64,000 bases of DNA from Hormoscilla sp. GUM202 (GCA_005518205.2 RFFC02000009.1:124001-188000); one strand, 5' to 3'; shown: positions 46,101 through 54,181, counted from the first letter of the stretch. Translations and numbers: made by a program. Notes: generated by a model from the sequence alone, not told the origin.

Positions 46101-46149
46101 TAACCGCACGTCAGTCGCAGATATAGAGGGAAATTTCCTCTCTCTGTGA
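40195..46149 (+). CDS. Giant secreted repeat protein: spondin-like x6, CHRD, cadherin-like, RTX
   Basis: 1984 residues, GTG start with AAGGAG eight bases before it. Residues 1-225: beta-rich N-terminal domain. About 232-1535: six repeats of 219 residues, each like a spondin domain (VRVTIENLAPEDGTFLTPVW, ... FLDYFAMVIPSNDAFI, ... HPGFNPGGNI). About 1545-1705: CHRD domain (LTGDQEVPPVETEARG, VTGLHIHNAPRG). About 1712-1812: cadherin-like/VCBS domain (NDRARTNIDTPVEIDVLAND). About 1817-1907: RTX nonapeptides (GGAGNDELR). The C-terminus should carry a type I secretion signal. It is likely a calcium-dependent surface or sheath protein. No transporter gene is adjacent. Confidence 0.92.
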   Translation: MATTTLFDGTLGTRPADQGELILVQIPLAPTASETLIDNAVTLDSDLIGDRYTGYAGYRNYIFDLATGQAEPINSVFPPLDAEAGFTVSFNLAIDSEASLSNNRAGFSVIAVSSDGQNEIELGFDADRIFAQAQGFVSGEEVEFDTTSPTDYELKIEGSDYTLSADGEEILSGPLENYDFNSATSQPPLPFNPYDLPNFVFLGDNTDQSSATFTLGSVEVETEDDEPPEPEPVEVRVTIENLAPEDGTFLTPVWVGFQDGGFDTYDSGAPLTLGGERLAEDGNVMVLSEEFLDSGAGVVDGAVGDGPIAPGQTVMETFILDSNDERSRFLDYFAMVIPSNDAFIANGNPEAHEIFDEDGNFIGADFLVLGNEVNDGGTEVNDELPENTAFLDQTMGNTGVTESGVVTAHPGFNPGGNILSDPMFANADFTVPGYEVARITVTEVEEPEPEPVEVRVTIENLAPEDGTFLTPVWVGFQDGGFDTYDSGAPLTLGGERLAEDGNVMVLSEEFLDSGAGVVDGAVGDGPIAPGQTVMETFILDSNDERSRFLDYFAMVIPSNDAFIANGNPEAHEIFDEDGNFIGADFLVLGNEVNDGGTEVNDELPENTAFLDQTMGNTGVTESGVVTAHPGFNPGGNILSDPMFANADFTVPGYEVARITVTEVEEPEPEPVEVRVTIENLAPEDGTFLTPVWVGFQDGGFDTYDSGAPLTLGGERLAEDGNVMVLSEEFLDSGAGVVDGAVGDGPIAPGQTVMETFILDSNDERSRFLDYFAMVIPSNDAFIANGNPEAHEIFDEDGNFIGADFLVLGNEVNDGGTEVNDELPENTAFLDQTMGNTGVTESGVVTAHPGFNPGGNILSDPMFANADFTVPGYEVARITVTEVEEPEPEPVEVRVTIENLAPEDGTFLTPVWVGFQDGGFDTYDSGAPLTLGGERLAEDGNVMVLSEEFLDSGAGVVDGAVGDGPIAPGQTVMETFILDSNDERSRFLDYFAMVIPSNDAFIANGNPEAHEIFDEDGNFIGADFLVLGNEVNDGGTEVNDELPENTAFLDQTMGNTGVTESGVVTAHPGFNPGGNILSDPMFANADFTVPGYEVARITVTEVEEPEPEPVEVRVTIENLAPEDGTFLTPVWVGFQDGGFDTYDSGAPLTLGGERLAEDGNVMVLSEEFLDSGAGVVDGAVGDGPIAPGQTVMETFILDSNDERSRFLDYFAMVIPSNDAFIANGNPEAHEIFDEDGNFIGADFLVLGNEVNDGGTEVNDELPENTAFLDQTMGNTGVTESGVVTAHPGFNPGGNILSDPMFANADFTVPGYEVARITVTEVEEPEPEPVEVRVTIENLAPEDGTFLTPVWVGFQDGGFDTYDSGAPLTLGGERLAEDGNVMVLSEEFLDSGAGVVDGAVGDGPIAPGQTVMETFILDSNDERSRFLDYFAMVIPSNDAFIANGNPEAHEIFDEDGNFIGADFLVLGNEVNDGGTEVNDELPENTAFLDQTMGNTGVTESGVVTAHPGFNPGGNILSDPMFANADFTAPGYQVARITIERVIPPIDDPVNLTSVLTGDQEVPPVETEARGTAEMTLNEAGDAFSYSITVSGLDFGELIDGTPQTPSTDDDVTGLHIHNAPRGENGPVVFGQINPNQDDDDISFVLNQDGSTTISGIGEPGEEADPEGVPFSDFVDVLRGNQPGDEVDLYWNIHTNEFPSGEIRGQFQISSDILPNTPPVASNDRARTNIDTPVEIDVLANDMDADGNPLTLSIVTAPSNGTALVNDQGTPDPSDDDINYTPNSGFQGTDQFAYQVDDGNGGTDTATVTVRVGTAGTRDRINGTEQDDVLFGTPNDNDIRGGAGNDELRGEQGNDLLVGGQGDDTMTGSSGNDNFFGGPGNDFFDGGGGDDMIKGGSGRDLMDGGNGADIFIFSIGDAVDNLSGADVILIFESGTDSIGLTDGLTEAALDLQQLGTNTLIRLASNGQYLGLVNRTSVADIEGNFLSL
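40891..44800. repeat. Six 657-bp tandem repeats
   Basis: Units begin at 40891, 41548, 42205, 42862, 43519 and 44176. I could find no base difference among the first five units by eye; the sixth departs only in its last 40 bases (ACAGCGCCAGG instead of ACAGTTCCAGG). Homogenisation or very recent expansion, or an assembly-sensitive region. Confidence 0.95.
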
Positions 46150-46371
46150 TCCGTCTGACGATCCCATCTCAAGCGCGTTCCCAGGCAGAGCCGTGGGAAC
46201 GAGGCGCTCCTTCAATGCCTGAGGGATGCAACGCAGGCAACCCCTCAGGCATCGACGTGGCCTTACGCGCAACGTGCAGCACTGCGTATAAAGAAACCCG
46301 GTTTTTTTGCTCATACCGGGTTTCTGGGTCGGGCGCAGCCGGGGTACTATGGTAAATTTAATGTTAATGAT
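46150..46371. repeat. Repeats between the giant gene and the retropepsin gene
   Basis: GCGTTCCCAGGCAGAGCCGTG (46173), ATGCCTGAGGGATGC...CCCCTCAGGCAT (46216-46253) and AAACCCGGTTT...CCGGGTTTCT (46297-46325): three different palindromic families in succession. Confidence 0.75.
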
Positions 46372-46989
46372 ATGAATGCAACTAAACAGGAAATCAAGGA
46401 AATGCTCAAATGGTTGAACCGCAACGAGCAGCAGATACAGCAGTATGCCCATGAATATGTTGCCTACAATGCTAATGGCATTATTGTTCATGGTGAAAAC
46501 CTGAGTCAAGTATTGCAGTTAGCAGCAGAAGAAGCGGATATTTTTTCTATTTACTTAGTTCCTGGTTTCACTGGATCTATTGTAATTTTACCCATTAGCT
46601 TTCGGACAGTTAGTCGTCACGAGTGGTTGCCAAAATATCAAGTGACTCTCAAACACAAAGAGGTGGTAATACCGGGTACAATGATAGTTGATTCAGGGGC
46701 AGACTTTAGCGTGATATCCCTGAAAAATGGTCTAGATTTGGGATATAGGTTAGCGGATGGAGAGGAACTATTAGTGGCACAGACATTAGGGGGGAGTGTG
46801 GAATATGTTTTACGAAGAGTTGAAATGGCGATCGACGGATATAGTTTGACAGCGCCTTTCGCCTGGTTACAAAATAATAAAACTGATGTGATGCTTTTGG
46901 GAAGAGAGGTTGTCTTTGATAAGTTTAATATTGAGTTTAGGCAAGCAGAGGAGGAAATAATTTTTACTTGGCGAGAAGGTTCTCAGTAG
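46372..46989 (+). CDS. DUF5678-like domain fused to retropepsin-like aspartic protease
   Basis: 205 residues. The first 70 (LNRNEQQIQQYAHEYVAYNANGIIVHGENLSQVLQLAAEE) resemble the small DUF5678 domain. The rest has VVIPGTMIVDSGADFSVIS, the DSG motif of a retropepsin-like protease, a flap region (VEYVLRRVEMAIDGYSL) and VMLLGREVVFDKFNIEF, the second hydrophobic-Gly motif. One DSG per chain implies a dimer. The substrate is unknown; such small genes often sit in toxin-antitoxin-like settings. Confidence 0.75.
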   Translation: MNATKQEIKEMLKWLNRNEQQIQQYAHEYVAYNANGIIVHGENLSQVLQLAAEEADIFSIYLVPGFTGSIVILPISFRTVSRHEWLPKYQVTLKHKEVVIPGTMIVDSGADFSVISLKNGLDLGYRLADGEELLVAQTLGGSVEYVLRRVEMAIDGYSLTAPFAWLQNNKTDVMLLGREVVFDKFNIEFRQAEEEIIFTWREGSQ

Positions 46990-47000
46990 AAGCTTTATGG

Positions 47001-47150
47001 GGGCTTGTAGTAAGCACTAAAGTGCTTCCGGGGCTTGTAGTAAGCACTAAAGTGCTTCTGGGGCTTGTAGTAAGCACTAAAGTGCTTCCGGGGCTTGTAG
47101 TAAGCACTAAAGTGCTTCCGGGGCTTGTAGTAAGCACTAAAGTGCTTCCC
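47001..47150. repeat. Five tandem 30-bp palindromic units
   Basis: Unit GGCTTGTAGTAAGCACTAAA-GTGCTTCCGG, core AAGCACTAAAGTGCTT. It is open in frame on both strands owing to its length, which creates spurious ORFs. Confidence 0.95.
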
Positions 47151-47866
47151 TCGCGCAAGGGCTAAAGTCTTTACTACGAACAATGGCGGATGAGGAACTC
47201 GTTCCCTACACTGTTCCGGAAAATCGCACACCGTTCCGGAAAAATCGGACGATATAGCTGACAACCGACCGACAGGCGCTCCCCCCCAGCGTTCCCAGGC
47301 GGGAGCCAGGGAACGAGGGCATCTAAATCCTGGAAGCCTTTCCCAGTAAGCATTCTGAAATTCTCTAAGTATAAATACTCCGGATGCTCAAACCCTTGTC
47401 CTGTAAGCGTTTCAAAAATAGGATGCGTTTGCCCTGCGCTCCCCCCGGACTACGCAACTAACAACTAACGATTGGTGCATCTCACTAATGCACGGAGCAT
47501 AGATGATGGCCGATCGCAAAGCGTGCGCAGGCTCCCGGCCCCCACCGCTGCGCGAATACCCCTAACAATACTCCGGACGCTCTTAGGAACGAGGAACGAG
47601 AAGGAAGGCTTGCAGCGTAAGCCTTTGCCCGACAGAGCCATTTTTTGCAAGTTAGCCCTGGGGCTGACATTGAAAAAAATGATGGCAGTAGGCCGCAACC
47701 ATTGCCCTCTGGTCGTTCTGGGGTCTAAAAACTGTCCGGAGTATTGCCCTAAGGAATGAGGATTTAATAACCTGTCAAATTCCTCTAAAATGATCCTGTG
47801 ACAAGACTTTATGGCTTCTCGGATGAGCATCTTGTTTAATCGGAGTTCCTAACGATAACAACTAAT
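47151..47866. other. Gene-free stretch with scattered repeats
   Basis: Contains two GTTCCGGAAAAATCGG copies (47207-47245), GCGTTCCCAGGCGGGAGCC (47289) and GGACTACGC / ACTCCGGA pieces. A 95-codon forward frame (47472-47759) lacks codon structure and similarity to anything I know. Confidence 0.5.
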
Positions 47867-47930
47867 ATGTCTCGTTTCTTGATGTTACTGCTACTGCTGT
47901 TCCCTCTGACAGCTGCCTCGCACTACACTA

Positions 47931-48050
47931 GGGGAAACACTAAAGTGTTTACTACGAACGGGGTAAACACTAAAGTGTTTACTGCGAACGGGGGAAACAC
48001 TAAAGTGTTTACTACGAACGGGGTAAACGCTGAAGTGTTTACTACGAACA
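47931..48050. repeat. Four 30-bp palindromic units within the coding sequence
   Basis: Unit GGGAAACACTAAAGTGTTTA-CTACGAACG with core AAACACTAAAGTGTTT. It is inserted right after the signal peptide and keeps the frame. Confidence 0.93.
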
Positions 48051-48178
48051 GAGTTTCTTCTGTGCCTGCGGAAAAGCTTGTCCGCACTCAAACATTCTCG
48101 CCCACACCAATTAGAATCGGCATAGATGATTTACCGCAACCTTTCGATAGTAATAGTGCTGTTAAACCTCCAAATGTC

Positions 48179-48221
48179 TCGTGTCCGAGAGCGCCCACCC
48201 TGTGGGCGTCTCTGGACACGA
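48179..48221. repeat. 43-bp hairpin insertion
   Basis: TCGTGTCC ... GGACACGA outer arms and CGCCCAC ... GTGGGCG inner arms. The length is not divisible by three and the two halves of the gene lie in different frames on either side. Confidence 0.88.
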
Positions 48222-48682
48222 GCCTATCCCTGACTCGCCAGTGCTGCGCGTCCCCCCTGGTTTCACAGTTAATCTGTTTGCAGAAAACTTGGATGCGCCC
48301 CGTTGGTTAACCCTCACTCCTTCTGGAGATGTATTAGTAACTGAAACCAGGCAAAACCGCATTCGCCTGCTGCGCGATACTAATGATGATGGCGTCGGTT
48401 CCTGGAACCGCAATGCTGGCACTGGCTACAAAATTGTCTTTGTCCCCTTTGAAAATGGGCGTCCCCAAGGCTATTATGAAGATTTCCTGACTGGTTTCCC
48501 GATCGATCCATCGGGACCAACTACTTGGGGACGCCCGGTAGGTTTGCTAGTTCTCCCAGATGGCAGTCTGCTGTTGACTGAGGAGGCTAATAACCGCATT
48601 TACCGCGTTCAATATACTGGAAATTGAGAATAGTGAATTGTTAATAGAAAATTGAGAATCGAAAAGGATCAATGTTCTATTC

Positions 48683-49339
48683 TCAATTTTCTCTTTTCAA
48701 TTCTTCCAAGTCTGCTGGCGTGTTACAATTAAATAGCATTTCGGGGTTCCCTAGGGGGAGTTCTGCTACTGTCTGGGAGGCGAGGAACTGCTGGAACGAT
48801 CGCCCCCCTTGTTGGATAAATTGGGTTAACTCTGGCAGGCACGATCGCCTGTAAAAGCCGCACAGGGGTTCCCATCCCCATTCCTGTTGCACCAAGAGGG
48901 CGATCGCCTCTCTTTGTACCGCTGTTAATTTTACCACCCAGTCTTGCAAGACATCAGCACGCAACTGGGGCAAGTCACAGGCAAGTAATAATACCCAATC
49001 TGATTCTACATGAACTAACCCTTGAACAAACCCCACTAGCGGTCCACTTGGTTGGCTTTCTCCTGCTATTGGGACTTCCGGGATTAAATGACAGTCATTA
49101 GGTATAATTTCTCGATATCTTTCTGGCCAGGAGGTGACTACATAAACCCGATCGCTACAGGATTTGGCAATGTTACAAATCCTACCAATTAGCGGCATTC
49201 CTTCAATAGGAATTAGGGCTTTATCTTTACCCATGCGCCCACTTTTACCTCCGGCGAGGACGATCGCTGTCAGTTTGATTGCGGAGGATTTTCGATGTCT
49301 CCGGAGACATTGAGGTAGCATTTTACGAATCAATATCAA
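48683..49339 (-). CDS. mobA: Molybdenum cofactor guanylyltransferase
   Basis: 218 residues. [20 protein letters not shown] binds [16 protein letters not shown] holds the metal-binding Asp; [11 protein letters not shown] is the C-terminal signature. MobA joins GMP to molybdopterin, needed for nitrate reductase-type enzymes. The N-terminal 22 residues before LTAIVLAGG arise partly from a GTCTCCGGAGACAT palindrome inserted at the 5' end, so the original start may have been lost or moved; ATG 49339 or the internal ATG seven codons on are the available starts. Confidence 0.9.
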   Translation of the reverse strand: MILIRKMLPQCLRRHRKSSAIKLTAIVLAGGKSGRMGKDKALIPIEGMPLIGRICNIAKSCSDRVYVVTSWPERYREIIPNDCHLIPEVPIAGESQPSGPLVGFVQGLVHVESDWVLLLACDLPQLRADVLQDWVVKLTAVQREAIALLVQQEWGWEPLCGFYRRSCLPELTQFIQQGGRSFQQFLASQTVAELPLGNPEMLFNCNTPADLEELKREN

Positions 49340-49482
49340 TTTCCACTAGCTTATTTCTGGATGACAGACCTGATTTAATTAAGATGCTGGACTTGGGAAC
49401 ATTAAATTCATAGCCCGCGAGGGGAATTAACTCTTTATTCGCCTTGGGCAGGCATGGACTGGCGGTGACTTCAGCTGGATGC
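49326..49482 (-). pseudogene. Unrecognised C-terminal coding fragment
   Basis: An open stretch without start: [20 protein letters not shown] and [16 protein letters not shown] to a TAA at 49323-49325. The composition looks coding, but I do not know the family. It overlaps the mobA start by 14 bases. The rest of 49340-49763 shows no gene. Confidence 0.25.
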
Positions 49483-49763
49483 TACGCTATCTGACTCTTC
49501 TGCGATCTCCTGCTTTTTGGAGTTGGGTTTTACCTTGACTTTTTTGTACATTTATGTCATGTTTTATGAGATCGATATCATGGTATCTGTTCGCTTTATC
49601 TATCATAGATGATAAATCTTTGTTTGTCAAGCAAGGGGCCGATCGCACGGGCCCCCTCCGCTACGCGAAGAGATAGAGGATCTTAAAAAAAGACTCGCGC
49701 CGTTCCCAGGCGGTCCCCAGGGAACGAGGTTGATGGTTAATGAAGAATGTTAACCATCAACCA

Positions 49764-51451
49764 TTACTGAGTGCTCGATCGCCCTTCCAAAAAGCCAAAT
49801 AGAAGATAATGTTCTCGCCCGCTGGCGAAAGCGCCAGCCTCTACGGCGATCGGTCCGCGGACGGCCCGAAAAATCGCAACATCGGGGTTTTGGGCGAGAT
49901 AGAAGGCTTCATCGAAGTAACGAGATGAATTAGGGCTAGGCAGACGACCTTCAAATTGTCCAAACTGAAGATAATGTTCCAGTCCAGTAGAAAATATACC
50001 ACCAAGTACGGCAGTGGCAACATCGGGATACTGGGCGAGATAAAAGGCTTCGTCAAAATTGAAGTTCTGGCTAGGACTGCGACCTTCAAATTGTCCAAAC
50101 TGAAGAAAATGTTCCAGTCCACTGGCAAAAGCACCGGTAGCCACTGCCGCCGCGACACCAGGGTTTTGGGCCAGATAGAAACTCTCGTCAAAAGCAGGTA
50201 GAGAGGGTGGCGCTGGCGCTGGCGTAGGCCTTGGCACATCTGGGAGGTAGATCGCCTGAGAGTCGTCATCATTGATAATCGTACCTCGGGCTTCCACAGT
50301 ATTCGGCTGTCCATTGGTAATATCGGTCAGCAGCACCGAAAAGGTCTCATCTGCTTCTAAGGAGGTATCGCTAATAATAGGCACCGCGATCGTCCCTTGG
50401 ATCTGACCGGGATTAATAGTCAAAACTCCTATAGTCTGTTCGTAATCGCTGCTAGCTACTGCGGTGCCATCCTGGGTACTATAGTTAAAGGTTACAGGAT
50501 CGATCGCCTGTGCTGACAGACGCACCTGGAAGACCGCATTATTAGCACCCCTGTCTCCCTCAGTCACCTCTATATTGGGAATAGACAAACTGGGGAGATC
50601 GTCATTGGCGATCGTCCCAGTTGCCTCGTTGTCAATAATTATCCGCGCAGCACGCTCCGGGAACCCTCCGCTACTCAGCAGTAGTAACAGGGTCTCTTCT
50701 GATTCCACCTCTTCGTCACCCAAAACGGGCACGGTGACTGTTTTCTCAGTTTCCCCGGGTGCAAACACCAGGGTATCGGCAGTCAATTGGTAATCACGTC
50801 CAACTGTTGCCGACTGGTCTGCGGTTTCATAATCCACCGTTACAGGCACTATAGTAGGTTCTGACAGCAGCACAGTGAATTCCAGATTAGCAGTTGGCCG
50901 ATCCGGGTTGTCCGGATCCCGATCGCCCTCTTGGACAGAGGCATTCTCCACTGATATTTCTGGTATGGCAATCTGGAAATTGGCGAAATCAGCTGCTGTA
51001 ATTGGTTCTTCCGCATTCAAGGTCAGCCGGTAAAATCTCCCTGACTGCACATCCACATCTGCTGGCGCACCCGATCCGAAGATGGTGGTAGTAGTATAGA
51101 CTGTTGATTCGTCTGGGTCAAGGCTAAAGCTATTTCTCAAGGCCAGACTGACATCATAACCCGCCCCAGCATCCACAAATCCATCATTATCCCGATCGCC
51201 ATTCACAATATCGTCCAGTCCGGAAGCTCCGGTGAGGTAAGTAGTTGCGGCGACCGACAGGCTACCGGTCCTGTCTCAGCCTCTAAACCAGTCCAGAGAT
51301 CGATCGTCCTTTCTGCAGTCAGTGTCAGTTCTGGTTCTGTTGTTTCAGGTAAGAACCGTTCCGGAAAAATCGGACAACAGTCATCTTCTCTGCTGGTGAT
51401 GCGATTTAATTCCATGCTTGCTAAGGCACAATTAATCATTTTGTCTATCAC
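49764..51451 (-). pseudogene. Calx-beta surface protein with FDEAFYLAQ repeats, frameshifted
   Basis: The main frame (51206 down) has two Calx-beta domains (VTVDYETADQSATVGRDYQ ... LVFAPGETEKTVTVPVLGD; VTFNYSTQDGTAVASSDYE ... LTINPGQIQGTIAVPI), a Pro-rich linker and three C-terminal repeats of about 42 residues (FDEAFYLAQNPDVA..GxFxSGLEHYLQFGQFEGR). The N-terminus (51451-51203) is in another frame; codons upstream of 51206 in the main frame (ATTYLTGASGLDDIVNGDRDNDG) join it near 51265, so one frameshift separates them. A GTTCCGGAAAAATCGG repeat lies inside the N-terminal part, and a GGTCCGCGGACGGCCCG repeat in the third C-terminal repeat (49851-49875). Confidence 0.75.
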
Positions 51452-51736
51452 ATCTGTTACTCCTCACAGCAACGCCCTTCTGTTTGAAAATAATTCTTTA
51501 ATTTATTTTGAGCCCCACAATCTAGCCAATCACCGATTATACCGCGTTCCCAGGCTCCGCCTGGGAACGCGGGGGCGAGCGATCCCCAGCAAAATACTCA
51601 CTGGTACCGGAGTTACTTTGCTGCCGGTGGCTATTTTGTGCTCAAACCTATAAATGCGATTTTCCGGAAATTACTAGCTTTTAGGCTCCAGGCTAAGGGC
51701 TGCTGGACGATCCAGCGAGCGGTTTACCATTGGAAA
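51452..51736. other. Gene-free stretch before tRNA-Gly
   Basis: Holds a GCGTTCCCAGGCTCCGCCTG-GGAACGC palindrome (51543-51570). No gene is seen. Confidence 0.55.
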
Positions 51737-51807
51737 AGCGGGTAGCGGGAATCGAACCCGCATCAATAGCTTGGAAGGCTATGATTTTACCACTAAACTA
51801 TACCCGC
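51737..51807 (-). tRNA. trnG-UCC: tRNA-Gly (anticodon UCC)
   Basis: 71 nt on the reverse strand: acceptor GCGGGTA with TACCCGC, D arm AGTTTAGTGGTAAAA, anticodon loop CTTCCAA (TCC), T arm GCGGGTTCGATTCCCGC. CCA is not encoded. It reads GGA/GGG glycine codons. Confidence 0.96.
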
Positions 51808-52494
51808 ATTGGTTGCATTTGCTCCTTCGATGTCTCCGGAGAGCGCTATTCGCACTGCTCCGGAGACATCGAAGAGTCATCTTCAACTAATTTAGCACAA
51901 CTTTGGCCAATGTCAAACAGAAGAAGGGAAAATTCTCATTTTTTTGAGTCTTGCCAATCTGAGATCGCCGGTCACTGCGACCGGTAAGGTAACAGGTCTA
52001 AGAAGCCCTAGGTCTTCCTTGTCTAAGAAGCCCTAGGTCTTCCTTGACGGTTTTCATTATAACAAACCCATCCTGGGTATTGTCAACCGAGTTTAACAAT
52101 ACTTAATATTTTTGCTATCTAGTCTATGCTCGTCAATCCGCTCAATGAGAGCACTCCGGACCGTATAAGTAAACACCTGTACCAAATAGCAGCAACAACA
52201 CTGCTGTCACAGCCGAATACCAGAGGGCTAAACGGCTTCAATGTCTCCTGGGAGTTCGATGTCTCCCGGGAGCGCTAATCGCACGTTCCCAGGCAGAGCC
52301 ATGGGAACGAGGGGGGAGACATCGACGGGTGGTTCGCACGTTCCCAGGCAGAGCCATGGAAACGTGGGGGGAGACATCGACGGGTGGTTTAAAATATCTG
52401 GTGGTGCCAAAGGCTAATCCCAATCAACGATTAACGATGAACAATCAACCTGACTCGGTGATAATAGGGGACAGTGTGAGGTAACAACTGGGTT
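51808..52494. repeat. Repeat region between tRNA-Gly and wecG-like gene
   Basis: CGATGTCTCCGGAGAGC...GCTCCGGAGACATCGA (51828-51872) is a large inverted repeat. A 24-bp unit GTCTAAGAAGCCCTAGGTCT is doubled (51996-52045). GGGAGACATCGACGGGTGGTT occurs twice (52313, 52370) with a GCACGTTCCCAGGCAGAGCCATG copy before each. No gene seen. Confidence 0.75.
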
Positions 52495-53304
52495 ATGTGT
52501 GAGATTCCCCAAAAAGTTTCGGTTTTCGATCTGCCAGTGCATTTGTTAGCAGACTATTCAAGTTTGTTAGTATCCTATATGCGCCACAACATTGGCGCTC
52601 ATGTGGTGACATTGAATGCAGAAATGACCATACAGGCAGAACGTAATCCGGCTTTAGCCAAGATCGTCGAGCAAGCGGATTTAGTGATTCCCGATGGTTC
52701 TGGCATTATACTCTATTTGCTGCTTCAGGGGAAACATGCTCGGCGTTGTCCGGGAATTGAATTAGCCGAGTCCCTGTTGCACCAATCTGTAGCATGTGGT
52801 AAACAAGATGCCGACGCGAGTCGGTCGGTTTTTTTCTATGGGGGCGTACCTGGGGTAGCTGCAGCCGCCGCTGCAATGTGGCAGCGGCGGCTGCCTGAAT
52901 TGGCGATCGCCGGTACTGAGCACGGTTATCTTTCACCGGCAGAGGAACAGAAATTACGACTTACCCTTCAACAGCAACAACCTCGCTTGATTTACGTAGG
53001 TATAGGCGTACCGCGCCAAGAAATTTGGATTGCTAAACATCGCTATTTATGTCCGCAAGGGATTTGGATTGGAGTTGGCGGTAGTTTAGATATCTGGGCA
53101 GGTCGCAAACAAAGAGCGCCAATCTGGTTACGCGATCGCCATCTAGAATGGGTTTACCGACTATACACCGAACCAAGTCGCTGGCGGCGCATGTTGGCTC
53201 TACCCCAATTTGCTTGGCGATCCTTATTACAATCACCGCTGTATTTAACCCTCACAAAGCACATAAAAGCCTTGCGCCAGAATAACATCAGCATCAGAAA
53301 TTGA
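52495..53304 (+). CDS. WecG/TagA/CpsF-family glycosyltransferase
   Basis: 269 residues, GT26 family. VVTLNAEMTIQAERNP, DLVIPDGSGIILYL (with the conserved Asp), YGGVPGVAAAAA, and IYVGIGVPRQEIWIAKHR with GVGGSLDIWAGRKQRAP and LEWVYRLYTEPSRWRRM match the family. It adds ManNAc(A) or a related sugar to a lipid-linked precursor of exopolysaccharide or teichoic-like polymers at the membrane. It is not beside other polysaccharide genes. Confidence 0.92.
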   Translation: MCEIPQKVSVFDLPVHLLADYSSLLVSYMRHNIGAHVVTLNAEMTIQAERNPALAKIVEQADLVIPDGSGIILYLLLQGKHARRCPGIELAESLLHQSVACGKQDADASRSVFFYGGVPGVAAAAAAMWQRRLPELAIAGTEHGYLSPAEEQKLRLTLQQQQPRLIYVGIGVPRQEIWIAKHRYLCPQGIWIGVGGSLDIWAGRKQRAPIWLRDRHLEWVYRLYTEPSRWRRMLALPQFAWRSLLQSPLYLTLTKHIKALRQNNISIRN

Positions 53305-53605
53305 AATTGTTCCATCTCTAACGCTGAAGGCTATAGCCTGCAATGCTCTCAACATGATGTTAAGAGCGCCTACCCAATCCTCGCAGCGGAGGAGGCCCGG
53401 AGCGTGCTTTGTGACCGCTTGCTGGGCATTTGTGAACTTTCGATCCACCAAGTTTCTTGTGGACGTGACCGCAAAGGGGGCAAGTTTTGCTGGTATATGC
53501 TTCATTTCCTAGACGCAGCCAATGATACCAACGGTTGCTTCCGAAGTATGTTTGTAGCGTTGAACATAGAATACCTGCCTTTGAAGAAATACACTCAACG
53601 CTCAT
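53300..53605 (-). pseudogene. TnpB (IS200/IS605) C-terminal remnant
   Basis: Reads [28 protein letters not shown] in one frame, giving two or three Cys of the TnpB zinc ribbon, then a frameshift and [20 protein letters not shown], the Asp-containing end of the RuvC domain. The N-terminal body is gone. Convergent with the glycosyltransferase gene. Confidence 0.78.
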
Positions 53606-53820
53606 ATCAAAACAGTGTGCAAACCGATGATTTCACCTCTGGGAAATTGTTGCGTTTGCACACTGACTGAATATGAGCCTATATTCAATAGTCCAATACC
53701 TGCTAATGTACGCAAGTTGTACAAAATCCGTACAAATATTGCAGAACATACTACTTTGTCAGAATTTATTTTTATGCAAAACCGCTTACAAAAAAGATTG
53801 GGAAACTTGATATTGAACAG

Positions 53821-54177
53821 TCAAAGACAACATGCAAGTCTTTCCAACGTCTCATCGCTATATGGACTCTCGCCGACAAACAAAAAATGAGCCAAGTCGC
53901 TCAGTAGTAGAAGCGATTTTTCGTAATACTCCTGTTCTGGCCTTGGAAAGTTTTCATGTGTAGTCCAATCCCGTACCCAAGTGTCGCAAAACCAAAACCC
54001 ATGAGCTATCCACGTCGGAAGCGAGTCTGCACCTTGATAGTCGAGTGCTACATGATACATAGCAGAGGTGAGGTTTCGGAATGCCTGTTTATCCCATCTC
54101 AATTCAGTCCTGAGAGAGAGTAAAAAGCTTCCATCTTCTGCATCCAACTCATATTTGAGTTGTTCTTCTGCCATCAT
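53821..54177 (-). CDS. Hypothetical protein
   Basis: 118 residues rich in aromatic and acidic side chains (WIAHGFWFCDTWVRDWTTHENFPRP). No family recognised. The start lies four bases after the stop of the GNAT gene, so the two are probably cotranscribed. It may be a helical protein. The 200 bp between it and the TnpB remnant show nothing. Confidence 0.65.
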   Translation of the reverse strand: MMAEEQLKYELDAEDGSFLLSLRTELRWDKQAFRNLTSAMYHVALDYQGADSLPTWIAHGFWFCDTWVRDWTTHENFPRPEQEYYEKSLLLLSDLAHFLFVGESPYSDETLERLACCL

Positions 54178-54181
54178 TAGA

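Larger units (their letters stand above)
47867..48627 (+). pseudogene. Sorbosone-dehydrogenase-like (PQQ sugar dehydrogenase) gene, broken
   Basis: Frame 1 has a signal peptide (SRFLMLLLLLFPLTAAS), then an in-frame array of four 30-bp repeats (NTKVFTTNGV period of ten residues), then DDLPQPFDSNSAVKPPNV. A 43-bp hairpin (48179-48221) shifts the frame. Frame 2 gives PIPDSPVLRVPPGFTVNLFAENLDAPRWL, then VTETRQNRIRLLRDTNDDGV, then jumps to YKIVFVPFENGRPQG and VLPDGSLLLTEEANNRIYRV, the end of the beta propeller. About 200 residues of the middle are missing. Thus insertion and deletion together disabled it. Confidence 0.8.

Noticed and set aside
47472..47759. 95-codon forward frame
   Set aside because: No start signal, no family, and surrounding sequence is repeat debris; the reverse strand is open there too.
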